A DNA stretch of 52,861 nt from Aeromonas sobria (GTDB lineage: Bacteria > Pseudomonadota > Gammaproteobacteria > Enterobacterales > Aeromonadaceae). A model generated the notes under the pieces. It saw only the letters and a list, made by a program, of their open reading frames with translations, was not told the origin of the DNA and searched no databases. The DNA lies in the NCBI RefSeq assembly GCF_000820145.1, contig NZ_CDBW01000019.1:1-52861 (forward strand). The letters are read 5' to 3'. Of the stretch, positions 1 to 8,495 are shown piece by piece. Both the position numbers and the translations under genes were made by a program. Each line of letters opens with the position of its first letter. Within the stretch, counting starts at the first letter, position 1.

Positions 1-1123
1 CCACGGAGTCGCCCACCTCGGTGGTCACCTTGCTGCTGGTGTCCAGCTGCTCGTAATTGCCACCGCTGCTGCCGGTTATGCTCACCGTCAGGCTGCTGCC
101 ATCCTTGTACACATCGTCGCTCGGGGCATCGACCGTCACGCTGCCGCTCAGCTCGCCCGCCTTGATGGTGATGCTGGAGCCATTGGACAGGGTCAGAACC
201 AGGTCACTCTGTGGGGCGTTGTTGACGCTGGCGCTGTAGGTGATCTGGCCCCCTTCGTTGACCTGCGCCGGGGCGCCCAGGGTCACAGTGGTGGTGTCGA
301 CAGTGTCGTTAATCTGGGTGGTCGTTGAAGGGCTGGTGATGATCTGGTTGAAACCACCGCCCAGAGTACCGGTAATCGAAACGGTGATCGTTGACGGATC
401 GACATAAGGGCTGTCTGCCGGAGCAGCAACAGTGACCGAACCGGAACTCTGCCCGACGGGAATGGTAATCACTGCACCATTGGACAGCGAAATAACCAAG
501 TCAGAACCAAAAACAGGTTCATCAAGTGTCGCGGTAAAGGTGATAAGCCCACCTTCGCTCACCTGTGTATCTGCACTCAAGACAAGGTTGGCGGATGTAA
601 ACAGAGGATCATCTTCTCCTGCAGCGCCAAGCGGTGGCTCGCCAGTGGCGTTATAGGTGGTATCGAAAGTGGCTTCGGCAATGGTTGCAGAACCGGTACG
701 GTCGATGGTGACAAACCCGCCGTTGCCACTGGCTCCGGCGACACCACCAATACCGCCACCACCAGCGGCAGGTGCACCGCCTGCTGCAGAGGCTTCAAAG
801 GCCTGGGTCGGGTCAGCGCCGCCCAAAATCGCCTGTTGCAAGGCATTGATCTCATCAGGAGTACCGGCGGCACCGTTTTGCGCCAGCTGGGGGGCATCCC
901 CCTCTTCTGCGGGCTCACTCTGCTCGCTGGCCGGTTGCACATTGAATGACTGTCCGCCACCCATAAAGCTGGCACCATCCGGCGACATGATCACTGCACC
1001 TTTCGGCAATACATCACCTTCAGCCAACAATTTTTGACTGCCATCGGCAGCAATCTGATAAGCCTGCCCTTTGAGTTGGGTAATGGTGATGCCCTGTTCC
1101 ATGGTAACGGTGTTAGTAATCAT
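1..1123 (-). CDS. LapA-type giant adhesin with retention module (partial, N-terminus only)
   Basis: These are the first 374 residues of a large secreted surface adhesin whose gene runs off the left edge. The ATG at 1123-1121 is preceded by AGGAG with a 5-base gap. Residues 1-110 resemble the retention module of LapA-family proteins, which plugs the outer-membrane type I secretion pore and keeps the adhesin on the cell. Residues 112-124 contain two Ala-Ala-Gly motifs (ASAAGG, PAAGGG) at the distance from the N-terminus where the periplasmic protease LapG cuts LapA. From about residue 176, two related Ig-like repeats of about 100 residues follow, each opening with an EGG-I-T-(F/Y) strand and ending in an acidic linker (NDTVD, GDSV). 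There is no Sec signal, as expected for a type I substrate with a C-terminal signal, which would lie outside the window. Family established; LapG control is inferred. Confidence 0.8.
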   Translation of the reverse strand, partial: MITNTVTMEQGITITQLKGQAYQIAADGSQKLLAEGDVLPKGAVIMSPDGASFMGGGQSFNVQPASEQSEPAEEGDAPQLAQNGAAGTPDEINALQQAILGGADPTQAFEASAAGGAPAAGGGGIGGVAGASGNGGFVTIDRTGSATIAEATFDTTYNATGEPPLGAAGEDDPLFTSANLVLSADTQVSEGGLITFTATLDEPVFGSDLVISLSNGAVITIPVGQSSGSVTVAAPADSPYVDPSTITVSITGTLGGGFNQIITSPSTTTQINDTVDTTTVTLGAPAQVNEGGQITYSASVNNAPQSDLVLTLSNGSSITIKAGELSGSVTVDAPSDDVYKDGSSLTVSITGSSGGNYEQLDTSSKVTTEVGDSV

Positions 1124-1315
1124 GTTCTCTCCTGAATCCTGATTTGAATGCAATAAGCCACAGCCTACTGTGCATATAGATGGCAAAAATAACCAGCTCG
1201 AAAATTCGAAAGGATAGACTGATTTGAAGCTGAATCTTTCAGCCAGGCAGGAGGGTATGAAATGGCAAGGTCGGAAGGGTAAAAACCTAATTTATCAATA
1301 CATTACAAAACAGTG

Positions 1316-1343
1316 ACAGGAGCATGACAAGGCATGCTCCTGT
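1316..1343 (-). terminator. Intrinsic terminator downstream of yidE
   Basis: A perfect 11-bp inverted repeat (ACAGGAGCATG at 1316-1326, its complement at 1333-1343) closes a 6-base loop. It lies 11 bases past the yidE stop. Read on the minus strand it is followed by CACTGTTTTG, a short T-run. The rest of the 1124-1354 gap, which must also hold the adhesin promoter, shows no gene. Confidence 0.6.
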
Positions 1344-1354
1344 TTAGATTAACC

Positions 1355-3016
1355 CTAGGCGCCAGCCCAGAGGATAATAGCCAGCAGCTGTGGCGAGATA
1401 ATCCGCAGGAACATCACCAGCGGGTAGACAGTGGCGTATGAAAGTGCACTGGCACCACTGGTCGGGTGCATGGCGTTGGCAAAGGCCAGCGCGGGAGGAT
1501 CAGTCATGGAGCCTGCCAGCAAGCCGCACAAGGTGAGGTAATTCATCTTGCCGTAGAGGCGTGCCAGCACACCGACCACCAGCAGCGGGATCAGGGTGAT
1601 CGCTATGCCGTAGAGCATCCAGGCCGGGCCATCACCGTTGATCAGGGTATCGATAAAACCGGCCCCCGACTTGAAGCCCACCACGGCCAGAAACAGCACG
1701 ATACCGATCTCCCGCAGCGCCAGGTTGGCACTGGGGGGCATGAACCAGTAGAGCTTGCCGATGCTGCCGATCCGCGACAGGATCAGCGCCACCACCAGCG
1801 GCCCCCCCGCCAGACCCAATTTGAGGGCAGCCGGGAAACCGGGCAGATAGAAGGGGATGGAGCCGAGCAGCACACCGAGGCCAATCCCGATAAATACCGG
1901 CAACATCTGCACCTGTTGCAGTTTTTGCTGCACGTTGCCGACCACATTAGTAACCGCCTCGATCGCCTCCAGGCGTCCCACCAGATTAAGGATGTCACCA
2001 AACTGCAAACTGGTCTGGCTGGTTGGCACCAACTCGATACCGGCGCGGTTAAGACGGGAGATCACCACGTCATAGCGCTGTTTGATGTCAAGATCGCGGA
2101 TCTTCTTGCCCAGAACCTGCTCGTTGGTCACCACTACCCGCTCGACACGCAGATCGGTGCCCCGGGTCGAGAGCGAGGTCTCCACTTCCTCCCCCAACAC
2201 CAGCAACACCTTATGCAGCGCATGGCGTTCACCCACCAGGTGGAGCAAGTCACCCAGCTCGATGCGGGAATCAGGCCGCGGCACCATCAGCTCCTCACCC
2301 CGCTTGAGGCGAGAGCAGATCACATCCGACTCATCGAGACTCGGGATCTCGCTCAACATCAAGCCGTGCATATTGGGGTTGCGCACCGCGATGTTGATGG
2401 TCTGCAAACTCTCCTTGGTTTTACCAGTCTGTTGCTCGAACTGGGCGGCTTCATCGTCGATCTTGATGCGAAAGAACACCCGAACCAGCCACATGGTGAG
2501 CAAAATGCCACAGATGCCGAATGGATAGGCGACCGCATAGCCCATCCCCATCAGGCCGGTCGAACCGGGCGCAGCGCCCAGCTCGGCCAGGATCTGCTGG
2601 CCCGCACCGAGGGATGGCGTATTGGTAACGGCACCGGAGAAGACCCCCAGAATGACCGGCAACGGCACATCGAACAGCTGATGCAATCCGGCGGCCACCA
2701 CGCAGCCAAGGATAACCAGCAGGGCGGCAAAGGCATTGAGTTTGAGACCCGAACTGCGCAATGACGCGAAGAAGCCCGGCCCGACCTGAATACCGATGGT
2801 ATAGACAAACAGGATCAAACCAAATTCTTGAATGAAGTGAAGGGTTTGTGCATCCAGTGCGAGATTGGAAGCACCAGCGAAATGACCCACAATGATGCCG
2901 CCGAACAGCACTCCCCCTATCCCCAGACCAACGCCATAGACTCGCCAGTTTCCCAGCCAGAGCCCTAGCACTGCCACCAGCGACAACATGCTGATGGAAA
3001 GCGCGATATCACTCAT
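1355..3016 (-). CDS. yidE: YidE-family putative antiporter (AspT/YidE/YbjL, two TrkA-C domains)
   Basis: Inner-membrane transporter of the aspartate:alanine exchanger (AAEx) group. The protein is a tandem duplication: about five hydrophobic helices (residues 1-180), two cytosolic TrkA-C/RCK-C domains (about 190-370), then five to six helices (about 375-553). Typical YidE segments are visible, such as [23 protein letters not shown] and [15 protein letters not shown] chose the ATG at 3016 because an AGGA box lies 8 bases before it and because it gives 553 residues, the length I recall for E. coli YidE; an ATG three codons earlier (3025) is possible. The substrate is unknown for the family. It stands alone, 118 bases beyond the trhA stop on the same strand. 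Confidence 0.9.
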   Translation of the reverse strand: MSDIALSISMLSLVAVLGLWLGNWRVYGVGLGIGGVLFGGIIVGHFAGASNLALDAQTLHFIQEFGLILFVYTIGIQVGPGFFASLRSSGLKLNAFAALLVILGCVVAAGLHQLFDVPLPVILGVFSGAVTNTPSLGAGQQILAELGAAPGSTGLMGMGYAVAYPFGICGILLTMWLVRVFFRIKIDDEAAQFEQQTGKTKESLQTINIAVRNPNMHGLMLSEIPSLDESDVICSRLKRGEELMVPRPDSRIELGDLLHLVGERHALHKVLLVLGEEVETSLSTRGTDLRVERVVVTNEQVLGKKIRDLDIKQRYDVVISRLNRAGIELVPTSQTSLQFGDILNLVGRLEAIEAVTNVVGNVQQKLQQVQMLPVFIGIGLGVLLGSIPFYLPGFPAALKLGLAGGPLVVALILSRIGSIGKLYWFMPPSANLALREIGIVLFLAVVGFKSGAGFIDTLINGDGPAWMLYGIAITLIPLLVVGVLARLYGKMNYLTLCGLLAGSMTDPPALAFANAMHPTSGASALSYATVYPLVMFLRIISPQLLAIILWAGA

Positions 3017-3134
3017 TTCGTGCATCCTTTGCGAATTGAACTGTCCCTAGCTTGTCAGCAAACGCTGACGCCAACTGTGTGATACCGCACGAATTTATCC
3101 TTTTTACGCGCTAAAAATACCAATTAAGGGCTAC

Positions 3135-3770
3135 TCAAGCGACATAGCCATAAATGGCCATAAAGTGACAAACACTGCCGCCCAACACAAAAAGGTGCCA
3201 GATAGCGTGGTTGTAGGGGATCTGCTTGGCCACATAGAAAATGACACCGAGGCTGTAGATCAGGCCGCCGAGTCCGAGCAGCAGCAACCCCTCCCCGGCC
3301 AGATGGATGTAGAGCTGGTAGATCACCACCAGTGACAGCCAGCCCAGCATCAGGTAGGTAAACAGCGACAACTTCTTGAAGCGGTTGATGAACACCAGCT
3401 TGAACACCACCCCGGCCAGCGCCAGGCCCCAGATCACCACCATCAACCCTTTCGCCAGCGGCGTATCGAGGGCCACCAGCAGGAAGGGGGTGTAAGTACC
3501 GGCAATCAGCAGATAGATGGCGCAGTGATCAAACACCTTGCACCAGCGTCTGGCCCGCCCTTCAGCCATGCTGTGATAGAGGGTCGATGCCAGATAGAGC
3601 AGCACCAGACTACCGCCATAGAGGCTGTAACTCACCAGCGCCTGCGTGCCCTGCCCCCAGCCCTTGATGAGCAACAGCACCAGGCCGATCCCCCCCAGCA
3701 ACAATCCCAATCCGTGGCTGAGCCGGTTGGCTAACTCTTCACGGGGAGAATAATCTGTCACGCCACTCAT
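3135..3770 (-). CDS. trhA: PAQR-family membrane protein (hemolysin III homologue, TrhA/YqfA)
   Basis: A 211-residue integral membrane protein with about seven transmembrane helices. PAQR-family features are visible: an N-terminal ANRLSHGLG segment, TLYHSM in the second helix region, a [15 protein letters not shown] motif, and a C-terminal [17 protein letters not shown] carrying the conserved histidines that bind a metal in this family. The bacterial members (YqfA/TrhA) have been linked to membrane energetics; the hemolysin III label comes from a Bacillus homologue and is not evidence of toxicity. GGAG precedes the ATG by 8 bases. It diverges from panP across 173 bases. A GTCAGC/GCTGAC hairpin at 3054-3069 follows the gene but has no T-run, so it is a weak terminator. 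Confidence 0.88.
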   Translation of the reverse strand: MSGVTDYSPREELANRLSHGLGLLLGGIGLVLLLIKGWGQGTQALVSYSLYGGSLVLLYLASTLYHSMAEGRARRWCKVFDHCAIYLLIAGTYTPFLLVALDTPLAKGLMVVIWGLALAGVVFKLVFINRFKKLSLFTYLMLGWLSLVVIYQLYIHLAGEGLLLLGLGGLIYSLGVIFYVAKQIPYNHAIWHLFVLGGSVCHFMAIYGYVA

Positions 3771-3943
3771 ATCGTTTACTCCAGCTTTAATGGGCTCACT
3801 CTACCCAGCACCATTTCAGAGTACAAGTGTTCGCTTAAAAAATGGGGTGGCTGCCACCTGCCAACCTTTGGTGTATGCTCTGCCGCCGATGCCCGAGACA
3901 AGTGGCATAGACACCTACCCGGTGACCTGGTCTGGAGAACCTG

Positions 3944-5449
3944 ATGAAGTTGACTGAGCTGTTTACACAACCGGATGCCGCCTTTGGCGACGCAATGAGC
4001 GCTATGCTGGCACATTTTCACCACTCGGATGACAGTCAGGCCCCCTACCAGCACGACCAGTTCACCCACCAGCTAGATCAATCCCGCATGCCTGCGGTCG
4101 GCCTCTCCATCGAGCACTATCTGGCACGGCTGGCCACCCTGGTGCCCGGTGCCTCTCACCTCACCTCGCCACGCTACATGGGCCATATGACAGCACCACT
4201 GCCAGCCTATACCGCCGAGCTATCGCGTCTGCTGGTGATGCTGAACCAGAATCCGATGAAGATGGAGTCCTCCCGCCTGCTCAGCTTTCTGGAGCGGGAG
4301 GTGCTGGCCAAGCTGCACCGCCTCATCTATGGCAGGGACGATGCCTTCTACGGCGAGCAGATGCATGCCAAGGATGCCGCCCTCGGCGTCATGACCAGCG
4401 GCGGCACCATCGCCAACGTCACGGCGCTGTGGCTGGCCCGCAACCGCGCCTGCGGCGACAATCTGTTCGCCCTCTATGAGCAAGGCTATCGCGGCGCCGT
4501 CATTCTGGGCTCCCGGCTGATGCACTACTCCTTCGACAAGGGAATGGATCTGCTGGGACTGGGTGCCCGCAGCGTCTGGCGCCTTGAGACCGACGAGCAG
4601 AACCGGCTCAGTCTGGCTGTACTGGAGCAGGCGCTGCTCCAGTGCAAAGAACAGAAGCTCAAAGTGCTGGCGCTGGTTGGCGTGGCGGGCAGCACCGACT
4701 TTGGCTCCATCGATCCGCTGCCGGAGCTGGCGGCCATCGCCGAGCGCGAGCAGATCCATTTTCATGTGGACGCCGCCTGGGGCGGCCCGACCCTCTTCTC
4801 CCCCCGCTATCAAAACTTGCTGGCCGGGATCGAGCGGGCCGATACCGTCACGCTGGATGGTCACAAGCAACTGCTGGTGCCGCTCGGTACCGGCATGCTG
4901 CTCTGCCGCCAGCCCGATCTGATGATGGCGGTCAAGCGAGAGGCCCCCTACGCCATTCGTGCCACCTCGTTCGATCAGGGGCGCTTCACGCTGGAGGGTA
5001 CCCGCCCGGCCAACGCCCTCTATCTGGATGCCGCCTTCCAGCTGTTTGGCCAGCAGGGGTACGCCCACCTCATCGAGGCCAACTACGACCGCGCCCGACT
5101 GATGGCCGAGCTCATCGCCAGCGACCCTGCCTTCGAGCTGATGTCGGCACCGGTGATGAACCTGCTCTCCTACCGCTGCATCCCGCCCCACCTGCAGGGC
5201 AAAGCGCTGGATGAAGCAGCCAACGCGCAGATCAACGACTTCAACGTGGCCCTGCAAAAAGCCCAGCGGGCCGAGGGGCACAGCTTTGTCTCCCGCACCC
5301 AGCGGGCGGTGGAGCGCTACGGTGCCCAGCCGGTCACCCTGCTGCGGGCTGTGCTGCTCAACCCGCTTATCGAAGAGCACCACATCCGCGAGCTGCTGGC
5401 GGATCAAAAACGGCTGGGCGAGCCCCTTGCCCGCCAGCTATTTGGCTAG
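3944..5449 (+). CDS. panP: Pyridoxal-dependent aspartate 1-decarboxylase PanP
   Basis: Cytosolic PLP enzyme of the group II decarboxylase fold, proposed to convert aspartate to beta-alanine for pantothenate and coenzyme A synthesis in gammaproteobacteria that lack the pyruvoyl enzyme PanD. Visible features are SPRYMGHMTAPLP near residue 70, the MTSGGTIANVTALW cofactor-binding segment (about 150-163), the HVDAAWGG motif (about 275-282) and TLDGHKQ, where Lys308 should form the Schiff base. At 501 residues it is far longer than PanD (about 126), and closer to PanP than to glutamate decarboxylase, lacking the latter's C-terminal calmodulin-like tail. It is monocistronic and divergent from trhA. 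A general aspartate/tyrosine decarboxylase is the alternative reading. Confidence 0.85.
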   Translation: MKLTELFTQPDAAFGDAMSAMLAHFHHSDDSQAPYQHDQFTHQLDQSRMPAVGLSIEHYLARLATLVPGASHLTSPRYMGHMTAPLPAYTAELSRLLVMLNQNPMKMESSRLLSFLEREVLAKLHRLIYGRDDAFYGEQMHAKDAALGVMTSGGTIANVTALWLARNRACGDNLFALYEQGYRGAVILGSRLMHYSFDKGMDLLGLGARSVWRLETDEQNRLSLAVLEQALLQCKEQKLKVLALVGVAGSTDFGSIDPLPELAAIAEREQIHFHVDAAWGGPTLFSPRYQNLLAGIERADTVTLDGHKQLLVPLGTGMLLCRQPDLMMAVKREAPYAIRATSFDQGRFTLEGTRPANALYLDAAFQLFGQQGYAHLIEANYDRARLMAELIASDPAFELMSAPVMNLLSYRCIPPHLQGKALDEAANAQINDFNVALQKAQRAEGHSFVSRTQRAVERYGAQPVTLLRAVLLNPLIEEHHIRELLADQKRLGEPLARQLFG

Positions 5450-5457
5450 CGCCGTGC

Positions 5458-5544
5458 CAGGGAACTGGACGTAAATTAGGCGGTCTTATTCATTTGCCGT
5501 TGCCCATCGGGCAGGTAAACTGGACAAAATTTTGCGGTCTATTT
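5458..5544. repeat. Imperfect tandem direct repeat upstream of yciB
   Basis: Two copies of a roughly 33-base element start 54 bases apart, at 5458-5490 and 5512-5544. Each reads CAGG, then a few bases, ACTGGAC, an A/T-rich stretch, GCGGTCT and a T/A-rich end. The copies differ by several substitutions and a one-base shift. They sit in the short gap between panP and yciB. They could be a duplicated promoter/operator or a local duplication scar. Confidence 0.5.
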
Positions 5545-5564
5545 CTGAGGGCTATGCGCCAAAC

Positions 5565-6116
5565 ATGAAGCAATTTATTGAATTTATTCCACTTATCGTT
5601 TTCTTCGCGGTCTACAAATTTTACGACATCTATATGGCCACCGGCGCACTGGTGGTGGTGACCGGTCTGCAACTGCTCTACAGCTGGGTGCGCTATCGCA
5701 AGGTCGAGAAGATGCAGCTGTTCACCTTCATCCTGGTCGGCTTCTTCGGCGGCCTCACCGTGTTCTTCCACGATGACACCTTCATCAAGTGGAAAGTGAC
5801 CATCATCAATGTGCTGTTCGCGCTGGGCCTGCTGATCAGCCGCTACGGCTTTGGCAAGAACCTGATCAAGCAGATGCTGGCCAAGGAGCTGCAAGCGCCC
5901 GATGCGGTCTGGGACAAGGTCAACCTCGGCTGGGTCGGCTTCTTTACCGTCTGCGGCCTGCTCAACCTCTACGTGGCGTTCAACATGCCGCAAGAGATGT
6001 GGGTCAACTTCAAGGTGTTCGGTCTGCTGGGGATGACGCTGGTCTTTACCCTGCTGAGCGGCGTCTACCTCTACCGCCACATTCCGGCGGATCAGAAAGA
6101 GCAACTGAAAAAATAA
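5565..6116 (+). CDS. yciB: Inner membrane-spanning protein YciB (septation protein A)
   Basis: A 183-residue inner-membrane protein of the YciB/IspZ family, which is involved in cell-envelope synthesis and normal septation. About five hydrophobic helices are visible. Family signatures include [14 protein letters not shown] at the start, [16 protein letters not shown] in the middle and [16 protein letters not shown] near the end. I chose the ATG at 5565 to match the family N-terminus; an in-frame TTG at 5532 would add 11 residues that homologues lack. The best SD-like sequence (GAGGG, 5547-5551) is rather far away. Between them lies ATGCGCCAAACATGA, a four-codon ORF whose stop overlaps the yciB ATG. 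YciI follows 24 bases later. Confidence 0.92.
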   Translation: MKQFIEFIPLIVFFAVYKFYDIYMATGALVVVTGLQLLYSWVRYRKVEKMQLFTFILVGFFGGLTVFFHDDTFIKWKVTIINVLFALGLLISRYGFGKNLIKQMLAKELQAPDAVWDKVNLGWVGFFTVCGLLNLYVAFNMPQEMWVNFKVFGLLGMTLVFTLLSGVYLYRHIPADQKEQLKK

Positions 6117-6140
6117 CCCTCATCAGAAAAGGATCCTCTC

Positions 6141-6437
6141 ATGTGGTATCTCATCTACTCCGAAGATGTCCCCAATAGCCTGCCACTGCGCAAACAGGTT
6201 CGTCCTGCCCACTTGGCCCGGCTGCAAGCGCTGCAGGATGAAGGTCGCCTGCTGACCGCTGGCCCCAACCCGGCTATCGATGCCGAGGATCCGGCCGATG
6301 CCGGCTTTACCGGCAGCACCGTCATCGTCGAGTTTGCCTCGCAAGCTGACGCCAAAGCCTGGGCTGATGCCGACCCTTATGTGACCGCCGGTGTTTACGC
6401 CAAGGTCACCATCAAGCCGTTCAAGAAAGTCTTTTAA
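6141..6437 (+). CDS. yciI: YciI family protein
   Basis: A 98-residue cytosolic protein of the YciI-like ferredoxin-fold (dimeric alpha/beta barrel) family. Its length equals that of E. coli YciI, and segments such as [42 protein letters not shown] and KPFKKVF match what I recall of the family. The conserved His/Asp pair (His in RPAHL, Asp in ADADPY) is present; the physiological reaction is unknown. AAGGA lies 9 bases before the ATG. It is probably co-transcribed with yciB and ends at a strong hairpin terminator. Confidence 0.92.
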   Translation: MWYLIYSEDVPNSLPLRKQVRPAHLARLQALQDEGRLLTAGPNPAIDAEDPADAGFTGSTVIVEFASQADAKAWADADPYVTAGVYAKVTIKPFKKVF

Positions 6438-6452
6438 ACCCGCGTCAGATGC

Positions 6453-6496
6453 AAAGAGGCCGGAGTGGGTGTGCAACCCGCTCCGGCCTCTTTTTA
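6453..6496. terminator. Bidirectional intrinsic terminator between yciI and cysQ
   Basis: AGAGGCCGGAG (6455-6465) pairs perfectly with CTCCGGCCTCT (6481-6491) around a 15-base loop, whose ends (GGGT/ACCC) can extend the stem. TTTTTATT follows on the plus strand, and AAA precedes it, giving TTT on the minus strand. It serves yciI and the convergent cysQ. Confidence 0.85.
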
Positions 6497-6524
6497 TTGG
6501 GCGCTGCGCAGCGCACCTGCAAGA

Positions 6525-7307
6525 TCACGCCCTGGCGACAAACCAGGGGTTGAGGATGTCGGGCTTGTTGTAGGCAAGGGGTGAGCCATCGAGTTGGGTG
6601 ACGCTGCCACCCGCCCCCTCCAGCACCGCCTGCGCCGCACCGGTATCCCACTCACAGGTGGGGGCTAGGCGCGGATAGAGCTCGGCGCCCCCCTCGGCGA
6701 TGATGCAGAACTTGAGGGAGCTGCCCATGGAGACCAGCTCAATCTCGCCCCGCCCTATATCCCCGAAGCGGGCCAGATAATCGAGAGTCTCCTGCGACAG
6801 GTGATTACGACTGCCCACCACCCGCCATGCAGTTCCTTCTCGATGAGGCAGAGTCTGGATGGGCTCGCGCTTGCCATCGGCAATACGCCAGGCACCGAGC
6901 CCCTTGCCGCCATACCAGAGCTTGTCCAGCACTGGCGCATAGACCAATCCCCAGCGCGGCGCCCCCTCTTCAATCAGCGCGATGTTGACGGTGAACTCGC
7001 CGTTGCGGGAGACAAACTCCTTGGTGCCATCGAGGGGGTCCACCAGCCAGTAGCGTGACCAGCCGTGGCGCGCTGCCATTACCTCGGGGCCAGACTCCTC
7101 TGACAATACGGGGATGTCTGGGGTCAGTCGCGCCAGCGCCTGCACAATCACCTCATGCGCCCCCTTGTCGGCAGCCGTGAGCGGACTCTCGTCGCTCTTG
7201 TACTCCACCGCAAAAGGCTCGCGGTAGATCGCCATGATGGCCGCCCCCGCCGCGCGAGCAACAGGTTCAAGGTCGGTGATATCGGGGTGGTACAGGGGAT
7301 GCGCCAT
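6525..7307 (-). CDS. cysQ: 3'(2'),5'-bisphosphate nucleotidase CysQ
   Basis: Mg2+-dependent phosphatase of the inositol monophosphatase superfamily. It hydrolyses 3'-phosphoadenosine-5'-phosphate (PAP), the by-product of sulfate assimilation, to AMP, and so keeps PAPS reductase and other PAP-sensitive enzymes active. It acts on the cytoplasmic face of the membrane. Metal ligands are in place: LSEES with Glu70/Glu71, the DPLDGTKEF motif with Asp90 and Asp93, and CEWDTGAAQAV near the C-terminus. Length (260) is slightly above E. coli CysQ (246). Its promoter lies in the 112-base gap before agaR, which is on the same strand and not obviously linked. Confidence 0.93.
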   Translation of the reverse strand: MAHPLYHPDITDLEPVARAAGAAIMAIYREPFAVEYKSDESPLTAADKGAHEVIVQALARLTPDIPVLSEESGPEVMAARHGWSRYWLVDPLDGTKEFVSRNGEFTVNIALIEEGAPRWGLVYAPVLDKLWYGGKGLGAWRIADGKREPIQTLPHREGTAWRVVGSRNHLSQETLDYLARFGDIGRGEIELVSMGSSLKFCIIAEGGAELYPRLAPTCEWDTGAAQAVLEGAGGSVTQLDGSPLAYNKPDILNPWFVARA

Positions 7308-7419
7308 AACAATCTCGTCCAGCTCACAGGGCCAACCAGTGTAACCCTTTTGACATCAACTGTTTATAGCCGATTGTGCTGGGTTATATCTCGCGCTCAG
7401 GCTTTGACTATCGCCAAAC

Positions 7420-8220
7420 TCACCCTGCGGGTACCAACATCACATCGATTCCTGCATGGCGTAATCCCGCAAGAATATCGGCAGGCACAGCATCATCGGT
7501 GATCAGGGTATGAATACGCGGGGTATCGATAATCTTGTGCAAGCTGCGTCGGCCAAATTTGCTGGAATCGGTGACTACGATGATCCGCTCGGCGACCTGA
7601 CACATGCAGCGGTTAAGGCGCGCTTCATCATCGTGATGGGTACTGATGCCACGCTCGAGGTCGATGCCATCCACCCCGAGAAACAGCAGGTCAAAATGGT
7701 AGTTTTGCAGGGATTGCTCGGCCTGCGCACCATAGAACGAGAGTGATTTGCGGCGCAGGTGGCCGCCGGTCATCAACAGGTCGACCCCCTCAGCCTCCAG
7801 CAGTGCATTGGCCACGTTCATGCCGTTTGTCATCACCAGGATCTCCTGGTGCTCGCGCAGATGACGAGCTACCTCCAGCGTGGTTGTGCCCGAGTCGAGG
7901 ATAAGACGACTCCCGGGTTGCACCAGTGTGGCCGCCAGTGCGCCGATCCGCTGTTTGACCGGCGTATTGAGTATGCTTTTGTCGGCAATGGTTCGCTCTG
8001 GTACGGCCTGATTGGGTTCACACAACAGGGCGCCACCATAGGCGCGTACAGCGACCCCTTGTTTTTCGAGGAACGCCAGATCGTTGCGAATGGTGACGGT
8101 CGACACCTGATAATGGGTAGCCAATTCATTGACCTGAACGCTGCCATTGCTGCGCAGCTGCTGAATGATCCGCTCCCGCCGCTCACTGGTACCGAGTCCG
8201 ATCTTTTCTGTTGTTTGCAT
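7420..8220 (-). CDS. agaR: DeoR-family repressor of the aga (N-acetylgalactosamine) genes, AgaR
   Basis: DNA-binding repressor, 266 residues, with an N-terminal DeoR helix-turn-helix (about residues 11-65: [13 protein letters not shown], then [17 protein letters not shown]) and a C-terminal sugar-phosphate-sensing domain ([40 protein letters not shown]). It is close to E. coli AgaR in all of these. I chose the ATG at 8220 because it fits the family N-terminus and has AAGAGA just upstream; a GTG at 8262 would add 14 residues. It is transcribed away from kbaZ. The shared 275-base region contains repeats that fit AgaR operators. The inducer is expected to be a GalNAc or galactosamine phosphate. 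Confidence 0.92.
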   Translation of the reverse strand: MQTTEKIGLGTSERRERIIQQLRSNGSVQVNELATHYQVSTVTIRNDLAFLEKQGVAVRAYGGALLCEPNQAVPERTIADKSILNTPVKQRIGALAATLVQPGSRLILDSGTTTLEVARHLREHQEILVMTNGMNVANALLEAEGVDLLMTGGHLRRKSLSFYGAQAEQSLQNYHFDLLFLGVDGIDLERGISTHHDDEARLNRCMCQVAERIIVVTDSSKFGRRSLHKIIDTPRIHTLITDDAVPADILAGLRHAGIDVMLVPAG

Positions 8221-8262
8221 AGTCTCTTCTGCCGGAGTGCTGTGGTGAAAAACGACTTTCAC

Positions 8263-8328
8263 TTCATTACGGTTTCATATTAACGCGCAGTACCAGAGCC
8301 AAATCAAGCCTTCATTAAGCTTTCATAT
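8263..8328. promoter_or_regulatory. Tandem 18-bp direct repeats, candidate AgaR operators
   Basis: TTCATTACGGTTTCATAT (8263-8280) and TTCATTAAGCTTTCATAT (8311-8328) match at 16 of 18 positions and start 48 bases apart. They lie between the divergent agaR and kbaZ starts. The TTTC/TTTCAT elements resemble the TTTC-rich operator consensus described for E. coli AgaR. The first copy lies within 45 bases of the agaR start, so it could also serve autoregulation. Confidence 0.55.
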
Positions 8329-8379
8329 AGTAATATTTGCATTTCCCATCCCCACGAACAGTTTCGATATCTTTCTTTT

Positions 8380-8395
8380 TGTGATCACCTTCAAG
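8380..8395 (+). promoter_or_regulatory. Possible CRP site upstream of kbaZ
   Basis: TGTGATCACCTTCAAG keeps a perfect left half (TGTGA), a 6-base spacer and TCA of the right half (consensus TCACA). Catabolite control by CRP would be normal for a PTS sugar operon. The position relative to the transcription start is unknown. Confidence 0.35.
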
Positions 8396-8412
8396 AACCT
8401 ATGACTCTTTTG

Positions 8413-8459
8413 TTTCGCTTTCCTTTTCTTGAGATTACCGTAAAGAAAAGGAAGCGAAA
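8413..8459. promoter_or_regulatory. Long imperfect inverted repeat in the kbaZ promoter/leader
   Basis: TTTCGCTTTCCTTTTCTT (8413-8430) and AAGAAAAGGAAGCGAAA (8443-8459) are complementary except for one unpaired base, around a 12-base spacer. There is no T-run after it, so it is not an intrinsic terminator. It may be a palindromic operator, since it contains TTTC motifs like the tandem repeats, or a leader RNA hairpin 36 bases before the kbaZ ATG. Confidence 0.5.
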
Positions 8460-8495
8460 GGCTATTTTCATCTACAGCAACGAAGGAAGATCAAA

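Noticed and set aside
577..978. Minus-strand ORF of 133 codons
   Set aside because: It is in another frame of the same strand as the LapA-like adhesin, whose frame is open from 1123 to the window edge with clear repeats.
3135..3770. Virulence role as hemolysin III
   Set aside because: The family name is historical; the sequence shows a PAQR membrane protein found in most bacteria, so no toxin function was claimed.
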